A stretch of 64,000 bases of DNA, taken from the NCBI GenBank assembly GCA_036346405.1, contig CM070548.1, positions 47,727,779-47,791,778 of the forward strand, read 5' to 3'. A program made the position numbers and the translations under genes. Source of the DNA: Phyllostachys edulis (taxonomy: Eukaryota > Streptophyta > Magnoliopsida > Poales > Poaceae). The notes under the pieces were generated by a model. The model searched no databases and had not been told where the DNA came from. It was given only the letters and a program-made list of their open reading frames with translations. Each line of letters begins with the position of its first letter. The stretch's first letter is position 1. Below, in pieces: positions 55,901 through 63,480 of this stretch.

Positions 55901-58900
55901 ACTCCTTGTCAGGCTGGCCCATCACATTGTAAGTTGGCTGATTTTGACCTTCACTCCTCAAGTAGACACCAGAAGGGTTGTGTGCAACTTATTCATTATT
56001 GAGACGATATATATAGACAGGATTAGTAGGGCCTCATGGGCTACATGGGCCAAGAGAGAGACTACTAACATGTACAATACTCTTAACAGTGTGAGCAATC
56101 AATTTATATGAGTTCATTTCGAAAAGTAGCCAGAGTGATTAATGTAGACATAAATGAAAAAAAGAAGGGGCCAATCAGCAAAAAGATTATTCACATTTAT
56201 TGCTTCATTCTAATGCTATTTAGCAATAGGCTCTTTTCTAATTTATGCAATCGTTTGTACGAAATTTCCCAACATCAAACACATTGAGGTTTATCAACAT
56301 AAGATGATGGGATAATTTCCGCTGAATTATTTCCCTAATTTGCAAAACTGACCCTAATGTCATACATAAAGAAAATTAAAAGAAAAGGAGTTGAAGAAAC
56401 CAGAACAGGTGCAAAAAACGGAACCTGCCATTCTGGTTTTCCTCGTGCTGTTTCGGCCAGTTTCTAGGCGGAAAACCGGTATTTCCATGTTCTATAAAAT
56501 CAATTTATGGCTGGATTTATCATGCCCAAGGATCTCCTTTTCTTTTTTTGGTCAGTCCTGCTCCCCCTCCGGTTGGCACAAAGCTTTTAAAATAGTTTCC
56601 TGTCCCAACACAGCCAAAGATGGTTTCCAGTGGTTTCCCGGTAGGCTCAGTTTCCTCTTTTTTCTTCATTCTTAAACCAAAATTTATGCTTATTCAGTGT
56701 TGTATCATCCTTGCCTAATATGTTATGTTCAAATAGCAGCTAGATAGCACAACACCAGTCACTACAGTACCTCCTTGTCTATAAGATGTTTGGTAACTGG
56801 CCAGTTCCGGCGGATTCTTAATCCTATCTACCGATGGAACCCAGCTACTACCAACCATTTTACTATCATAACAAATCAAATACTCAGAACTATGATTTTT
56901 CATTTATCCATCAGTTTGAGGTGAAATGACATGCTGTACACTAAAAGTAGAAGAAATACACAACATGTTAGCACTCAATCCATAAACTTAAAATTTTAAA
57001 CTACATTCAAAAACCAACAGAGGATCTGACAAAAATTATAGCTGGCTGGACAAGATTCTGGATGTACTGCCAAATCAGATACAACCCACTTTTGGGCAGG
57101 CAATAACTCTGGAAGGTATTTGGTTTCAGTCACATACCAGCCATAGTATTTAGATGGGATCCTGAATATAGTACACAGGACTGGATAGTGGATATAACTG
57201 TTACAGTTACTGGAAATGATACTCAAAAAACACTTGATGATAAAAGTTGATGTCACAAAGGCAGTAGATGTAAAGGGGCAAAGATTACCTTGAGGACACA
57301 CAATCACCCAAAATAACATAATTTGAAGGAGCTTGTGGCCTCCAGAAGGTGAGATTGTAGCCAGGTAGATCACCTGTGGTATTTGATCAATGAAAGACAT
57401 TAACAAGGGATATACCCACTTGAACAAGAGCAAAGAGACAAATAATGGGAAAACAACTAAAATACAATGCTGTAACTTGCAATGGGAATCGTTACAAAAA
57501 TAGAGGAACTCGTTACAAAAATAGAGGAACAAACAAACAAGTACCTTTTGGTGACGTCCAAACTCGCTTAAAGTTCGTACAAGAAACCAGTGGGTTAATA
57601 TTGCCAAACTGCAATGCTGCAAAAGTTTGATTTTGCAGTTTGAGCAAGAGAGAAGCAACGCTCAGAGAAAGATGGATGCATACATCTGTAGATGTCAATA
57701 TTACGTTTGTCTTTTCACTGACTGATGTATATTTCCACGACACATCTACCGGCTCGAGAACAAGAAGACCAGAGCCAGCTTCCATTGTAAGGTCTTTAAT
57801 AACACATCGAGCCCAGATGTCTTTTTCTTTTGAAGCATACCTGTTTTTATGCAAAAGGGTTATATCATTAAGCAGAAAAACTCCACAGATGTATAATGAA
57901 AAATCAAAGAGAAACTTAATGGTTTAGCAGAACTAGAGAGAGGAAGACAAACATGAAACTGAAATCCATCTTGGCACGGAGAAGCTTCTCAATGTGCAAG
58001 GAATCATCCATTGATAACTTTGAACTGTCGTAAAAGGTAAATTCTGGGGATACAACCTGAACATTCCCAAAAGAGAAAATTGTGACATTCAAAACCGGAT
58101 GCTCAAAACTAAAAAGTACATAAATAACAAACTACAATTAGTTTTAAATTAAAGAAAAAATGTGAATGCAACTCAGTTGTAGTGTTCATGAACATAACAG
58201 TTGCTCGGGGAAGGAAGAAACTTGTTAATGTTTGGAAAGTTTATGAGAGCTACAGAACAAATATGAAATTACACAGGATAAGGTGCATATAGCGCTTCGA
58301 ATTATAATTCTAATTTTTGAAGTGACATGGCCATCATCATTCTAAGTATTTGGTGGCCAGCATCCTGCAATGTGACATTTAAGCACCATGTTCCACCTCA
58401 TAGACTGAAGTAAAAAGCATTTCAGAATATCCTAACTTTAAATTACAACTCGGTTTCAGTCTGATATCTTGCTTTTTTTACAAGACTGCTTACTATCATT
58501 ATTCATTAGAAGTTTATAGGATGTTAGGTTTGAAGGACAGGATGGTGAATTGACCAACCGATCCTAACTCCAAACCTAACCCACTTGTTTGGTTTGAGGA
58601 ATGGAATGGGTTGGTCCATCACCACCTCATCCCTCATAAGCATAAAACTAGTACAAAATGATGGACCAATCCATCCTAGGATGAGGTGATCCCTCAAACC
58701 AAACACCCCAATACTCACTCTGGATTCTTCTACACACTAAATGTATACTCTTTTCTTTTGTTACTGACAAGAATTCAAAACCCTGACCTCGGACCTTGCT
58801 ATCCTCAATTGAAGTTCGGGGCAAAAGAGCAACAGTAATATAAAGTTCATGATCAGAAGCCCTTAGTGCGCTCTGTTGGTCAGACCTCTCAGTTGTCAGT

Positions 58901-61657
58901 AGTTTCTGTCTTTTGTCCTAGTAAATTAGTAAATCAGTGATTGGCTTTCATTCTGACCTAAATATTAGGTAGGGCTACTCACTAGAGATTCTTGCTTTGC
59001 TGAACTAGCTTTATTGTTTGCCCACCTTTTCTTATGCTCTCATGTTTCATCATATTGCTAAAAATTAGCTTAGAATGTGATGCAGAGTGATTGGGATTTC
59101 CCCAAGGAAAATTACTAGCATTCCCACAACTTACCATAACAAACTTATGGTTATGTGTATTTCTTACTTTTTAATGGCCAAAAAACTCACAGCCAAGTCA
59201 CAGCTCATTGGCGAGAAGTCCTGGTTTTGTCAATTATGACATTGCCACATCGGCGATGGGGTCCAAGCGGTTACCATCACCTCCGATGTCTGCTCCCGCA
59301 GCGGCCGAGCTGCATCATCCTCTCCACCACATGCAAACCAAGGAATGGCTCCTTGCGGAGAGCGCCGTTATCAGGAGTGAAACAACCACCGGACATGAGC
59401 TGTACCACCGCCCATGCAGTTGCTGGAGATCACTTTCTACCATTATATTGTTTCAGTGGGTCAATCATTATGTTTCATGTACTGCGCAACACTACAAATA
59501 TCAAGGCACCAAGCCAATATACTGATGTTTGTTGTTTTGTCTGGTTCAATAATACGGCTTATCCGAGTGAGTTTTATGGACCCCAGTAGAACTTAGTAGT
59601 TACCTATACTCAATCGCTCATTTGATGTTAGACCAAAAAAAACCAGTGATGCATTCTAGATCTAGTCATCATGGAGTCACCTGAAACTTCCGCCTCAGGT
59701 GCGACTTGAGCAAGGTGGATCTACAGCTCCGGAAACTGCACATCAACGGCGCGTGGCTGCAGAGGCACTGTTGTAAGCAGGGGCATGGAGGGCTCATCTC
59801 AGGACGCAGGTTACTGCATGGCAACGGTGCACGGCTGCTGTGACGGTGGTGAGAATAGGGGGATGGGAGGACAATGAGAACAGCTCGAAGGCGAGAATAA
59901 GAGAAGTGAAGTTGTTATGGGTTCTATTTTTCGAATAATATAATTTGCTGTGAGTTTTGGGGAATTTAAAAAACAATTATATACAATATGGCCTCAAGTG
60001 ATATGGCACTCAGTTGGCATTCCATATTGCAAGGGTTAAAGTTAAACACCATGTCATCTTGCAGTTAGTCAAACTAACGGAAATACCCAACACAATCAAC
60101 AAATTAATAGTTTAGGGACTTGACTCAACAAAACACAATAGTTCAGGGGCTTTTAGTGTAATTTCGTCGAGGAATTTATATAAGCTTTTTAAAGTTAGTT
60201 TTGTACCTGAGCCTCAAATGTAAAATTCAACAATTGGTTTGACGGAGTATCAGCAGTCTGAAGAGCATTCATTGTCTGGTTAAATTCTTCACTTTGCAAA
60301 CGATCTTCATCGTTACTAAAAGAATTTTCTAACACTGAAACCTCAACACCATCTTCAGCAGAGATTGAGTAGCTGCTTCCAGTGTTCAAGTATACACACT
60401 TTCTCAGTAATGCACCATTCTTGTATGCACCACACACAAAATAACACAAAAGAAGTATAAGTTTGGCTACAGAACAATGTTGTCAGTAAAAAAGAAGACA
60501 TCACTAAACTATATAATAATTAATTTGAATCAAGACATAAAACCAATACATGTTCATTGAGCATGCACCTCAATTTTCACATTTTTGAATCGAAGTTTTT
60601 TGCCCCGCCCCACAATGATTATAATCCCAGAGTATAGTTGCCCTTTCTTGTCAAATTCCTCACACAATGATATGGTGCCTCCACAGCCATCATAAGTGAA
60701 CTCATCAATATCACAACCATCAACTATTAGCTGCCTCCCAGGAGAGAGTTGAATAACATTGTCTCTCTGGAAGAAAACTGGCTCACAAGGTATAATGTCA
60801 TCCGACCTCATAAGTGGATCATTCTTTGGGTCCAGACTTTCCTCTCTACCAGTTATTGTGCCTAAAGAAGGCACAAAATACTCAACAACGGGAAGCAGAA
60901 AATCCAGGACAACAAGTACACGTGGCTGCTGGATTCGTATAACAAACGATTGAAAGGAAGAACGCCATCGATAATCCAGTATCAGCATGGTGAGGTTGGA
61001 AACCCCCACATCAGTTGAAGGGTCCTGAGTGCTCAGATTAGAAGTCTCTGAATAAGATCCAAGCATCAAGCGCATCTCGGACTTCGTATCTGGACGGATA
61101 TCATGAATCGATAATTTAAGTATTGACAAATAAAGATCCATCTCAAACAGTGAAGTTGTCCTATAAGAAACCCATAGACCTTCCAGCTGCAGAAAAAGAA
61201 ATATATGAAATGTCAATAGTAACCAGCATGCTATCAGAATAAAACAAAAATAGATTGCCTAAAAGCCCACAATGAAATAACACAAAATTGCAGATGACAT
61301 GAGATCAAATATTTGCAGTACCACTAATCAAGAATTGCATAAATCATTTCCTCTACAAGAAGATTCTTAAGAAAAACTCACAGCAAGCTCCGCCAGAGGC
61401 GATTCTGCATCGGGGCCATTGCAAAGTTCTAGCAACGCATACTGCACATCCACAGTCATGACGACAACAGTACGTGAAAGTAACAAATGGTTATTAAGGT
61501 TGACTTTATCTGCAAGTAGACGTATTGACTCCTTTGTCCGGTTTACATTTTCACGAAAACTGGGGGGAATGTTGGGCGTCTCTGATAGATTTGTCGAAAT
61601 ACAACTTGTGATCACATTGTATTCCTTATCTGACATGACAGCATGCAGCAATCCTAT
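41688..61657 (-). CDS. VPS13: VPS13-family bridge-like lipid-transfer protein, C-terminal 2,719 residues (5' end outside window)
   Basis: I spliced 32 exons by GT-AG sites and reading phase. All phases agree, and the 8,160 coding bases form one open frame ending in TAG at 41688-41690. VPS13 proteins form a hydrophobic channel that moves phospholipids between membranes at contact sites. Order in the protein: middle bridge repeats, two Vps62-like modules, C2 domain, dysferlin-like motif, SHR-BD/VAB region, conserved C-terminal domain, PH-like end. The first exon seen starts in phase 0 after an intron, so the N-terminal chorein domain and early repeats lie beyond the window, past a copia insertion. 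The large size and C2/Vps62 modules suggest a plant VPS13M-type protein; the subfamily is inferred. Exon coordinates are in the segment entries. Confidence 0.93.
42703..43890 (-). other. VPS13: VPS13 conserved C-terminal (ATG2/APT1-like) exons
   Basis: Exons 42703-43059, 43168-43389, 43543-43669 and 43748-43890. The first reads GGGALAKGIFRGVTGILTKP, GVEGFVQGVGKGLIGAAAQP and VSGVLDLLSKTTEGANAV, the amphipathic glycine-rich helices that define the VPS13 C-terminal domain. The others read RGVLGFWSSLMTALGNMEHM and VNIHEPIIWRLHEMVQ. In yeast and human proteins this region binds lipid droplets and other membranes. Confidence 0.93.
44159..45469 (-). other. VPS13: VPS13 SHR-BD/VAB exons, distal part
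   Basis: Exons 44159-44336, 44432-44965, 45044-45228 and 45314-45469. Motifs include FLPRALLINRIGRSIILSEY, EGYKWSTPFSIDANGVI, FFWEDLGRRRLLEVLVDG and PVLFCPQKMENQSDYVVKFS. The alternating short beta repeats of this part form the adaptor-binding surface (VAB), which recognises partner proteins on target organelles. The 534-bp exon is among the largest of the gene. Confidence 0.88.
46415..46489. repeat. 15-bp perfect inverted repeat with 45-base loop
   Basis: GAGCCTACCTAAGCA (46415-46429) and TGCTTAGGTAGGCTC (46475-46489) are exact reverse complements. The right arm is part of the exon-derived copy, so the left arm is a second, inverted scrap of the same exon sequence. Confidence 0.85.
46461..46655 (-). 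pseudogene. Intronic degenerate copy of a VPS13 exon segment
   Basis: The stretch aligns with 50231-50448 of the 816-bp exon: GAAGATTG..TTGCTGCTTAGGTAGGCTCTC, ATCCATATCNCTAATCA, TAGATGAATGAG and TTNTTCTTGCAATTNC recur in the same order and orientation. It has lost about 25 bases and carries frame changes, so it is not a usable exon. A small internal duplication, possibly moved during a transposon-related repair, is the likely origin. Confidence 0.75.
46921..46946. repeat. (TC)13 microsatellite
   Basis: Thirteen uninterrupted TC units lie inside the VPS13 intron, useful as a length-polymorphism site. On the transcribed strand this is a GA run. Confidence 0.95.
47028..47670 (-). other. VPS13: VPS13 SHR-BD/VAB exons, middle part
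   Basis: Exons 47028-47114 and 47205-47670. They read RLRVSVEHDLGASDAAPKTL, RLFVPYWIKNNSSILLSYRI and FASDGSYYWFSVQLKMASDR. The PYWIKN box is the conserved start of the SHR-BD domain, named for binding of the SHORT-ROOT transcription factor by a plant VPS13 homologue. A serine-rich insert (DADSLSRPDSLSRVAKSSKF) separates two beta modules. Confidence 0.9.
48110..48360. mobile_element. Putative non-autonomous hAT-like element fragment
   Basis: It starts CAGGGATTGAAATCCCGGCC, followed by repeated GGTTACCGGCCGGTTACCG blocks and an AAATTTAAATTCAAATTCAA stretch. This resembles grass hAT-type MITEs, which begin with a CAGGG/TAGGG...GAAA terminus and GC palindromes. The opposite terminus is not clear, so it may be a fragment. 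Confidence 0.4.
48541..48698. mobile_element. Stowaway-like MITE, diverged
   Basis: It starts CTCCCTATGTTAAAAA and ends TTTCTTTAACGAGGCAAG, with TA on both sides (48539-48540 and 48699-48700). Stowaway elements have CTCCCT..GTT ends and TA duplications; the right end here is degenerate. Confidence 0.55.
49168..49244 (-). other. VPS13: VPS13 77-bp exon
   Basis: It reads DAVLIMDLLSLEHISSFWMV and QKRSQ. The ORFs that stand out here are in other frames, so this short exon is recognised only by splice phase (0 in, 2 out) and by family similarity to the DPVLVLD..SFWM stretch of plant VPS13. Confidence 0.85.
49245..49826 (-). other. VPS13 intron with a Stowaway MITE
   Basis: A 582-bp intron, phase 0. 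Nearly half of it is the MITE at 49342-49614. Confidence 0.85.
49342..49614. mobile_element. Stowaway MITE (273 bp)
   Basis: CTCCCCCCCATTGATTTTTA at the left and TATAAAAATTAACAGAGTGAG at the right are inverted relatives. TA dinucleotides flank both ends (49340-49341, 49615-49616). The TCAAAGTTTATAAACTTTGA interior is also typical of the family. Confidence 0.75.
49827..50642 (-). other. VPS13: VPS13 816-bp exon with dysferlin-like motif
   Basis: The longest exon seen, 272 codons, phase 0 on both sides. It starts AFFEPRLPPGWRWTSPWKIE, then VDSDGWAYGADFQNLNW and DFVRRRRWVRSR. The W-rich strand followed by a RRRRWVR box is the DysFN/DysFC signature. A glutamine run and serine-rich linker (PKQQQQSSLSRQSTLKQSS) follow, then DLLSYCYPPVGIKQYFWLSV and VYDWKISFNSIFRLENKLP, a beta module of the VAB region. 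Confidence 0.9.
50802..51568 (-). other. VPS13: VPS13 exons following the C2 domain
   Basis: Exons 50802-51311 and 51438-51568. They read EVLGSLSIPIGRGTTTLKRA, the last C2 strand, then ERSTQTNCQSWKDSISNAES, GFWIGLSPDGPWESFTAVLP, the start of the first VAB beta module. The run FENQWYRPISGW leads into the dysferlin-like exon. Confidence 0.88.
52282..53198 (-). other. VPS13: VPS13 C2-domain exons
   Basis: Exons 52282-52336, 52647-52847 and 52929-53198. The order RYYVVIQIFESKGLPVIDDG, DHSYFCALRLLIGSH, KWNEHFIFEVPEP, NLEIEVTNLASKTGKG gives the eight-strand C2 pattern. The first acidic loop (VIDDGNDH) keeps aspartates that could bind calcium; the second (KWNEHF) lacks a clear pair. A lipid or calcium role is therefore possible but unproven. 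The 55-bp exon is the smallest of the gene. Confidence 0.88.
53287..53999 (-). other. VPS13: VPS13 bridge exons between Vps62 modules and C2
   Basis: Exons 53287-53467, 53576-53739 and 53841-53999. They read ISAELKLGCLSVSILDSSCG, VTPLFDTTIANINLATHGRF, FNRHLEAWEPFVEPF and SPLNANLSSSNLDMLIETLI. The repeating amphipathic strands with a conserved EPWxPxxEPF-type box (LEAWEPFVEPFDG) belong to the lipid channel, as in the VPS13 middle and C-terminal repeats. Confidence 0.9.
54080..55347 (-). other. VPS13: VPS13 exons with two Vps62-like modules
   Basis: Exons 54080-54398, 54481-54867 and 55039-55347. They give CSIWTPVPPPGYLALGCVVN and, 200 residues later, FFWYPMPPPGYASLGCVVT, plus FSIWRPLPRFGFASVGDCIT between them. 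This is the W(x)P.PP.GY..LG.V pattern of the Vps62 (DUF946-type) fold, repeated twice. Each module begins with a FWRP-type box followed by GDC. Confidence 0.88.
55348..57288 (-). other. VPS13 intron with a long foldback
   Basis: A 1,941-bp intron, phase 2. It holds a foldback of two 152-bp arms (55610-55970). The rest, including a short GC-rich stretch at 56391-56680, gives no supported gene. Confidence 0.85.
55610..55970. repeat. Foldback: 152-bp inverted arms, 57-base loop
   Basis: The left arm 55610-55761 (GGTGTCTACTTGAGGAGTGA ... CATTACCTTCCTGGT) is the reverse complement of 55819-55970 with about ten mismatches, roughly 93 percent identical by eye. No target-site duplication is evident. 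Transcribed as part of the pre-mRNA it would fold into a near-perfect long hairpin. Confidence 0.9.
57289..58056 (-). other. VPS13: VPS13 exons, bridge end and first Vps62 box
   Basis: Exons 57289-57373, 57545-57840 and 57953-58056. They read VVSPEFTFYDSSKLSMDDSL, KMDFSFMYASKEKDIWARCV and PGYNLTFWRPQAPSNYVIL with GDCVSS. The split glycine codon between SPK and DLPG confirms the join. FWRPQAPSNYVILGDC opens the first Vps62-like module. Confidence 0.9.
58057..60206 (-). other. VPS13 intron with a MITE
   Basis: A 2,150-bp intron, phase 0. It includes a MITE-like sequence at 58519-58709. A GC-richer patch at 59200-59870 gives ORFs on both strands without recognisable domains, and may be another inserted sequence. 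Confidence 0.8.
58519..58709. mobile_element. MITE-like element with GGRTGTTWGGTTTGARGG ends
   Basis: The left end GGATGTTAGGTTTGAAGG and the right end (reverse complement of CCCTCAAACCAAACACCC) match at all but a few positions. A third inner copy, TTGTTTGGTTTGAGGAATGG, lies in between. The GTTTGGTTTGAGG end is common among grass MITEs. No clear target-site duplication was found. Confidence 0.6.
60207..61657 (-). other. VPS13: VPS13 middle bridge-repeat exons
   Basis: Exons 60207-60419, 60569-61186 and 61382-61657. They read IGLLHAVMSDKEYNVITSCI, NLSETPNIPPSFRENVN, LEGLWVSYRTTSLFEMDLYL, SIQIHD-type strands, FLLPVVEYFVPSLG and LIVDGCDIDEFTYDGCGGTI. The Y-N-V-I and PSLG features match the VPS13 middle repeats, whose beta strands build the lipid channel. 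The 61657 edge follows a TGCTGCAG acceptor, so more exons exist upstream. Confidence 0.9.
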
Positions 61658-61850
61658 CTGCAGCAGAAAAATCACAGAATGAAAACAGAATAAAGGAAAG
61701 TTCAGCTATTCACATCAGTGGTAGACAGTTTCATGAAAAATATAATTCCCTGACTCATCCTAGGCTACAAACATAAAGCTCAGTAAGTACCATTTGTCTA
61801 AGTGTCAGATCATGCAGATATTTTCTTACAGTTCAGTTAGAGGATGTACT
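61658..61850 (-). other. VPS13 intron, part before the copia insertion
   Basis: Noncoding intron sequence downstream (in gene sense) of the copia element. GTACT (61846-61850) would be the copia target-site duplication; the other copy is outside the window. Confidence 0.8.
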
Positions 61851-61956
61851 TGTTGGAACGAGGCTTGTTCTCTATTCCAATTGGCCAAAAGGCCAATATA
61901 ACATGTACAGGGTTGTCAACAAGCAAAAACACCCTATACTATATACATATCTAACA
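61851..61956 (-). repeat. 106-bp 3' LTR of the copia element
   Basis: On the minus strand it starts TGTTAGATATG and ends CGTTCCAACA. Its small size is unusual for an element that encodes full pol, and it is closer to TRIM-sized LTRs. The internal TTGGCCTTTTGGCCAA is a 16-bp perfect palindrome. No second copy is in the window, so the length rests on the TG..CA ends and the adjacent polypurine tract. Confidence 0.78.
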
Positions 61957-61968
61957 CCCCCTCAAACT
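61957..61968 (-). other. Polypurine tract of the copia element
   Basis: The minus strand reads AGTTTGAGGGGG directly before the LTR start TGTTAG. Confidence 0.8.
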
Positions 61969-62548
61969 CATGGTAGATCAACAACACTGAGTTTGGAGAA
62001 GTAGAAACTATACTGAACTCTAGTCTGTGCCTTGGTGAAGAAATCTGCTAATTGAAGCTCCGAAGGCATATACAGAAGATCAATAACTTGGTCTTACACT
62101 TGCAATCGCATATACGAAGCATTCACTCCAATGTGCTTGGTGAGCTCATGCTTCACGGGATCTCGAGCAATATTGATTGCACCAAGATTATATCGATAAG
62201 AGAGGAGTTTGCAAGGTTTGAAACACCGAAATCCTCAAATAGCCACCGAAGCCAGGTGATCTCAGCTGTCAACAACGTCATAGCTCTCAACTCAGCCTCA
62301 GCGCTCGAACGGGAAACGGCAGTCTGCTTCTTGGTCTTCTAGGCAATCAAGGAGGAACTAAGGAAAACACAATAGGCAAAAAGAGACTGCCGATCAAAAT
62401 GATCGCTAGCCCAGGTCGCATCAGACTACGCTTGAAGCTGCAAAGAACTGAAGTGAGGAAAGAAAAGACGACGAGTGATGATCCCACAAAGATGTCGCAG
62501 AACACGAAGAAGGTGACTATATTGGAGCTGAGTGGGAGCAGAGACAAA
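61969..62548 (-). pseudogene. Copia RNase H, broken
   Basis: The C-terminal RNase H box reads MPSELQLADFFTKAQT, and the QTAVSRSSAEAELRAM stretch lies near 62255-62330. ADFFTKA and SSAEAE are hallmark copia RNase H motifs. A TGG to TAG change precedes KTKKQTAV, and frame changes separate the two boxes. Confidence 0.88.
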
Positions 62549-63480
62549 CTAACTCAGGATGTGAACTGGGTCAGAGATGTCAGGGCGTGTAATCCCAAGG
62601 TAGACATGGCTCCCGACAAGATGGCGATAGCAAATGGGATCCTCTAGAGGCTCACCATCAGTACGCCGAAGGTGAACACCAAGCTCCATAGGAGTATCCA
62701 CCACACGCTGATCAGTGAGACAAGCGCGAGTAAGAATATCCTGAATGTACTTCTCCTGAGAGAGATAGTAGCCCCCAGGCGTAGAAGCGATCTCAACCCC
62801 AAGGAAGTAACAAAGAGAACCCAAATCAAACATCAAAAACTACTCACTGAGACGCTCCTTCACAAAGGCAATGTACTGAAAGTCATCTCTAGTAATAATC
62901 ATAACATCCATATATAGAAGGAGCGTCCGACCCCGAGGAGAGGTGTTTACAAAGAGGGCAAAGTCGTGATCACTGGCGGGGAAGCCGACAGCAGTGACAA
63001 CAGAGGAGAAGCGGTCAAACCAAGCACGAGAGGCTTGTTTGAGCCCATAGCGAGAGCGACGAAGGCGACAAACTATACCATTAGGGACAGAATACCTAGG
63101 GGGAGCTGCATGTAGACCTCCTCACCCAGTTTGCCATTGAGAAAGGCATTTTTAACATCCAACTGAGAGATGGATCACTATCGAACAGAGGCCACGGCAA
63201 GGAGAGTGTGAACAGTGGTCATATGAGCAAGAGGAGTGAAAGTCTCATTGTAGTCACGACCATGCTCCTACTGAAAACCATGCTCCACAAGACGAGCCTT
63301 GTAGCGCTTAAGGGAACCATCTGAACGGGTCTTAATCTTGTACACCCACTTACACGCAATGGGAGTGACACGTGCAGGTAAGGACACAAGATCCCAAGTG
63401 TTAGTACGCTCCAAAGCAGCAATCTCCTCAAACATCGCGAGCTACCACTCAGGGTGAGCAACAGCCTCAAGGTAGGTCGT
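62549..63480 (-). pseudogene. Copia reverse transcriptase, catalytic motif lost
   Basis: The frames give WDLVSLPARVTPIACKWVYK, then SDGSLKRYKARLV, DYNETFTPLAHMTTVHTLLA, LDVKNAFLNGKL, YMQLPPRYSVP, then LLLYMDVMIITRDD, and at 62549-62836 LGSLCYFLGVEIASTPGGYY and YRHLVGSHVYLGITRPDIS. The catalytic box, normally YVDD, is YMDV, so the second aspartate is missing. Nonsense codons break the frame at several places. Confidence 0.88.

Noticed and set aside
57445..57927. Plus-strand ORFs opposite the 57545-57840 exon
   Set aside because: They are shadows of coding sequence on the minus strand.
59155..59930. Possible small gene in the VPS13 intron (ORFs of 60-144 codons)
   Set aside because: No domain, no start context, and open frames on both strands. 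Left as intron sequence.
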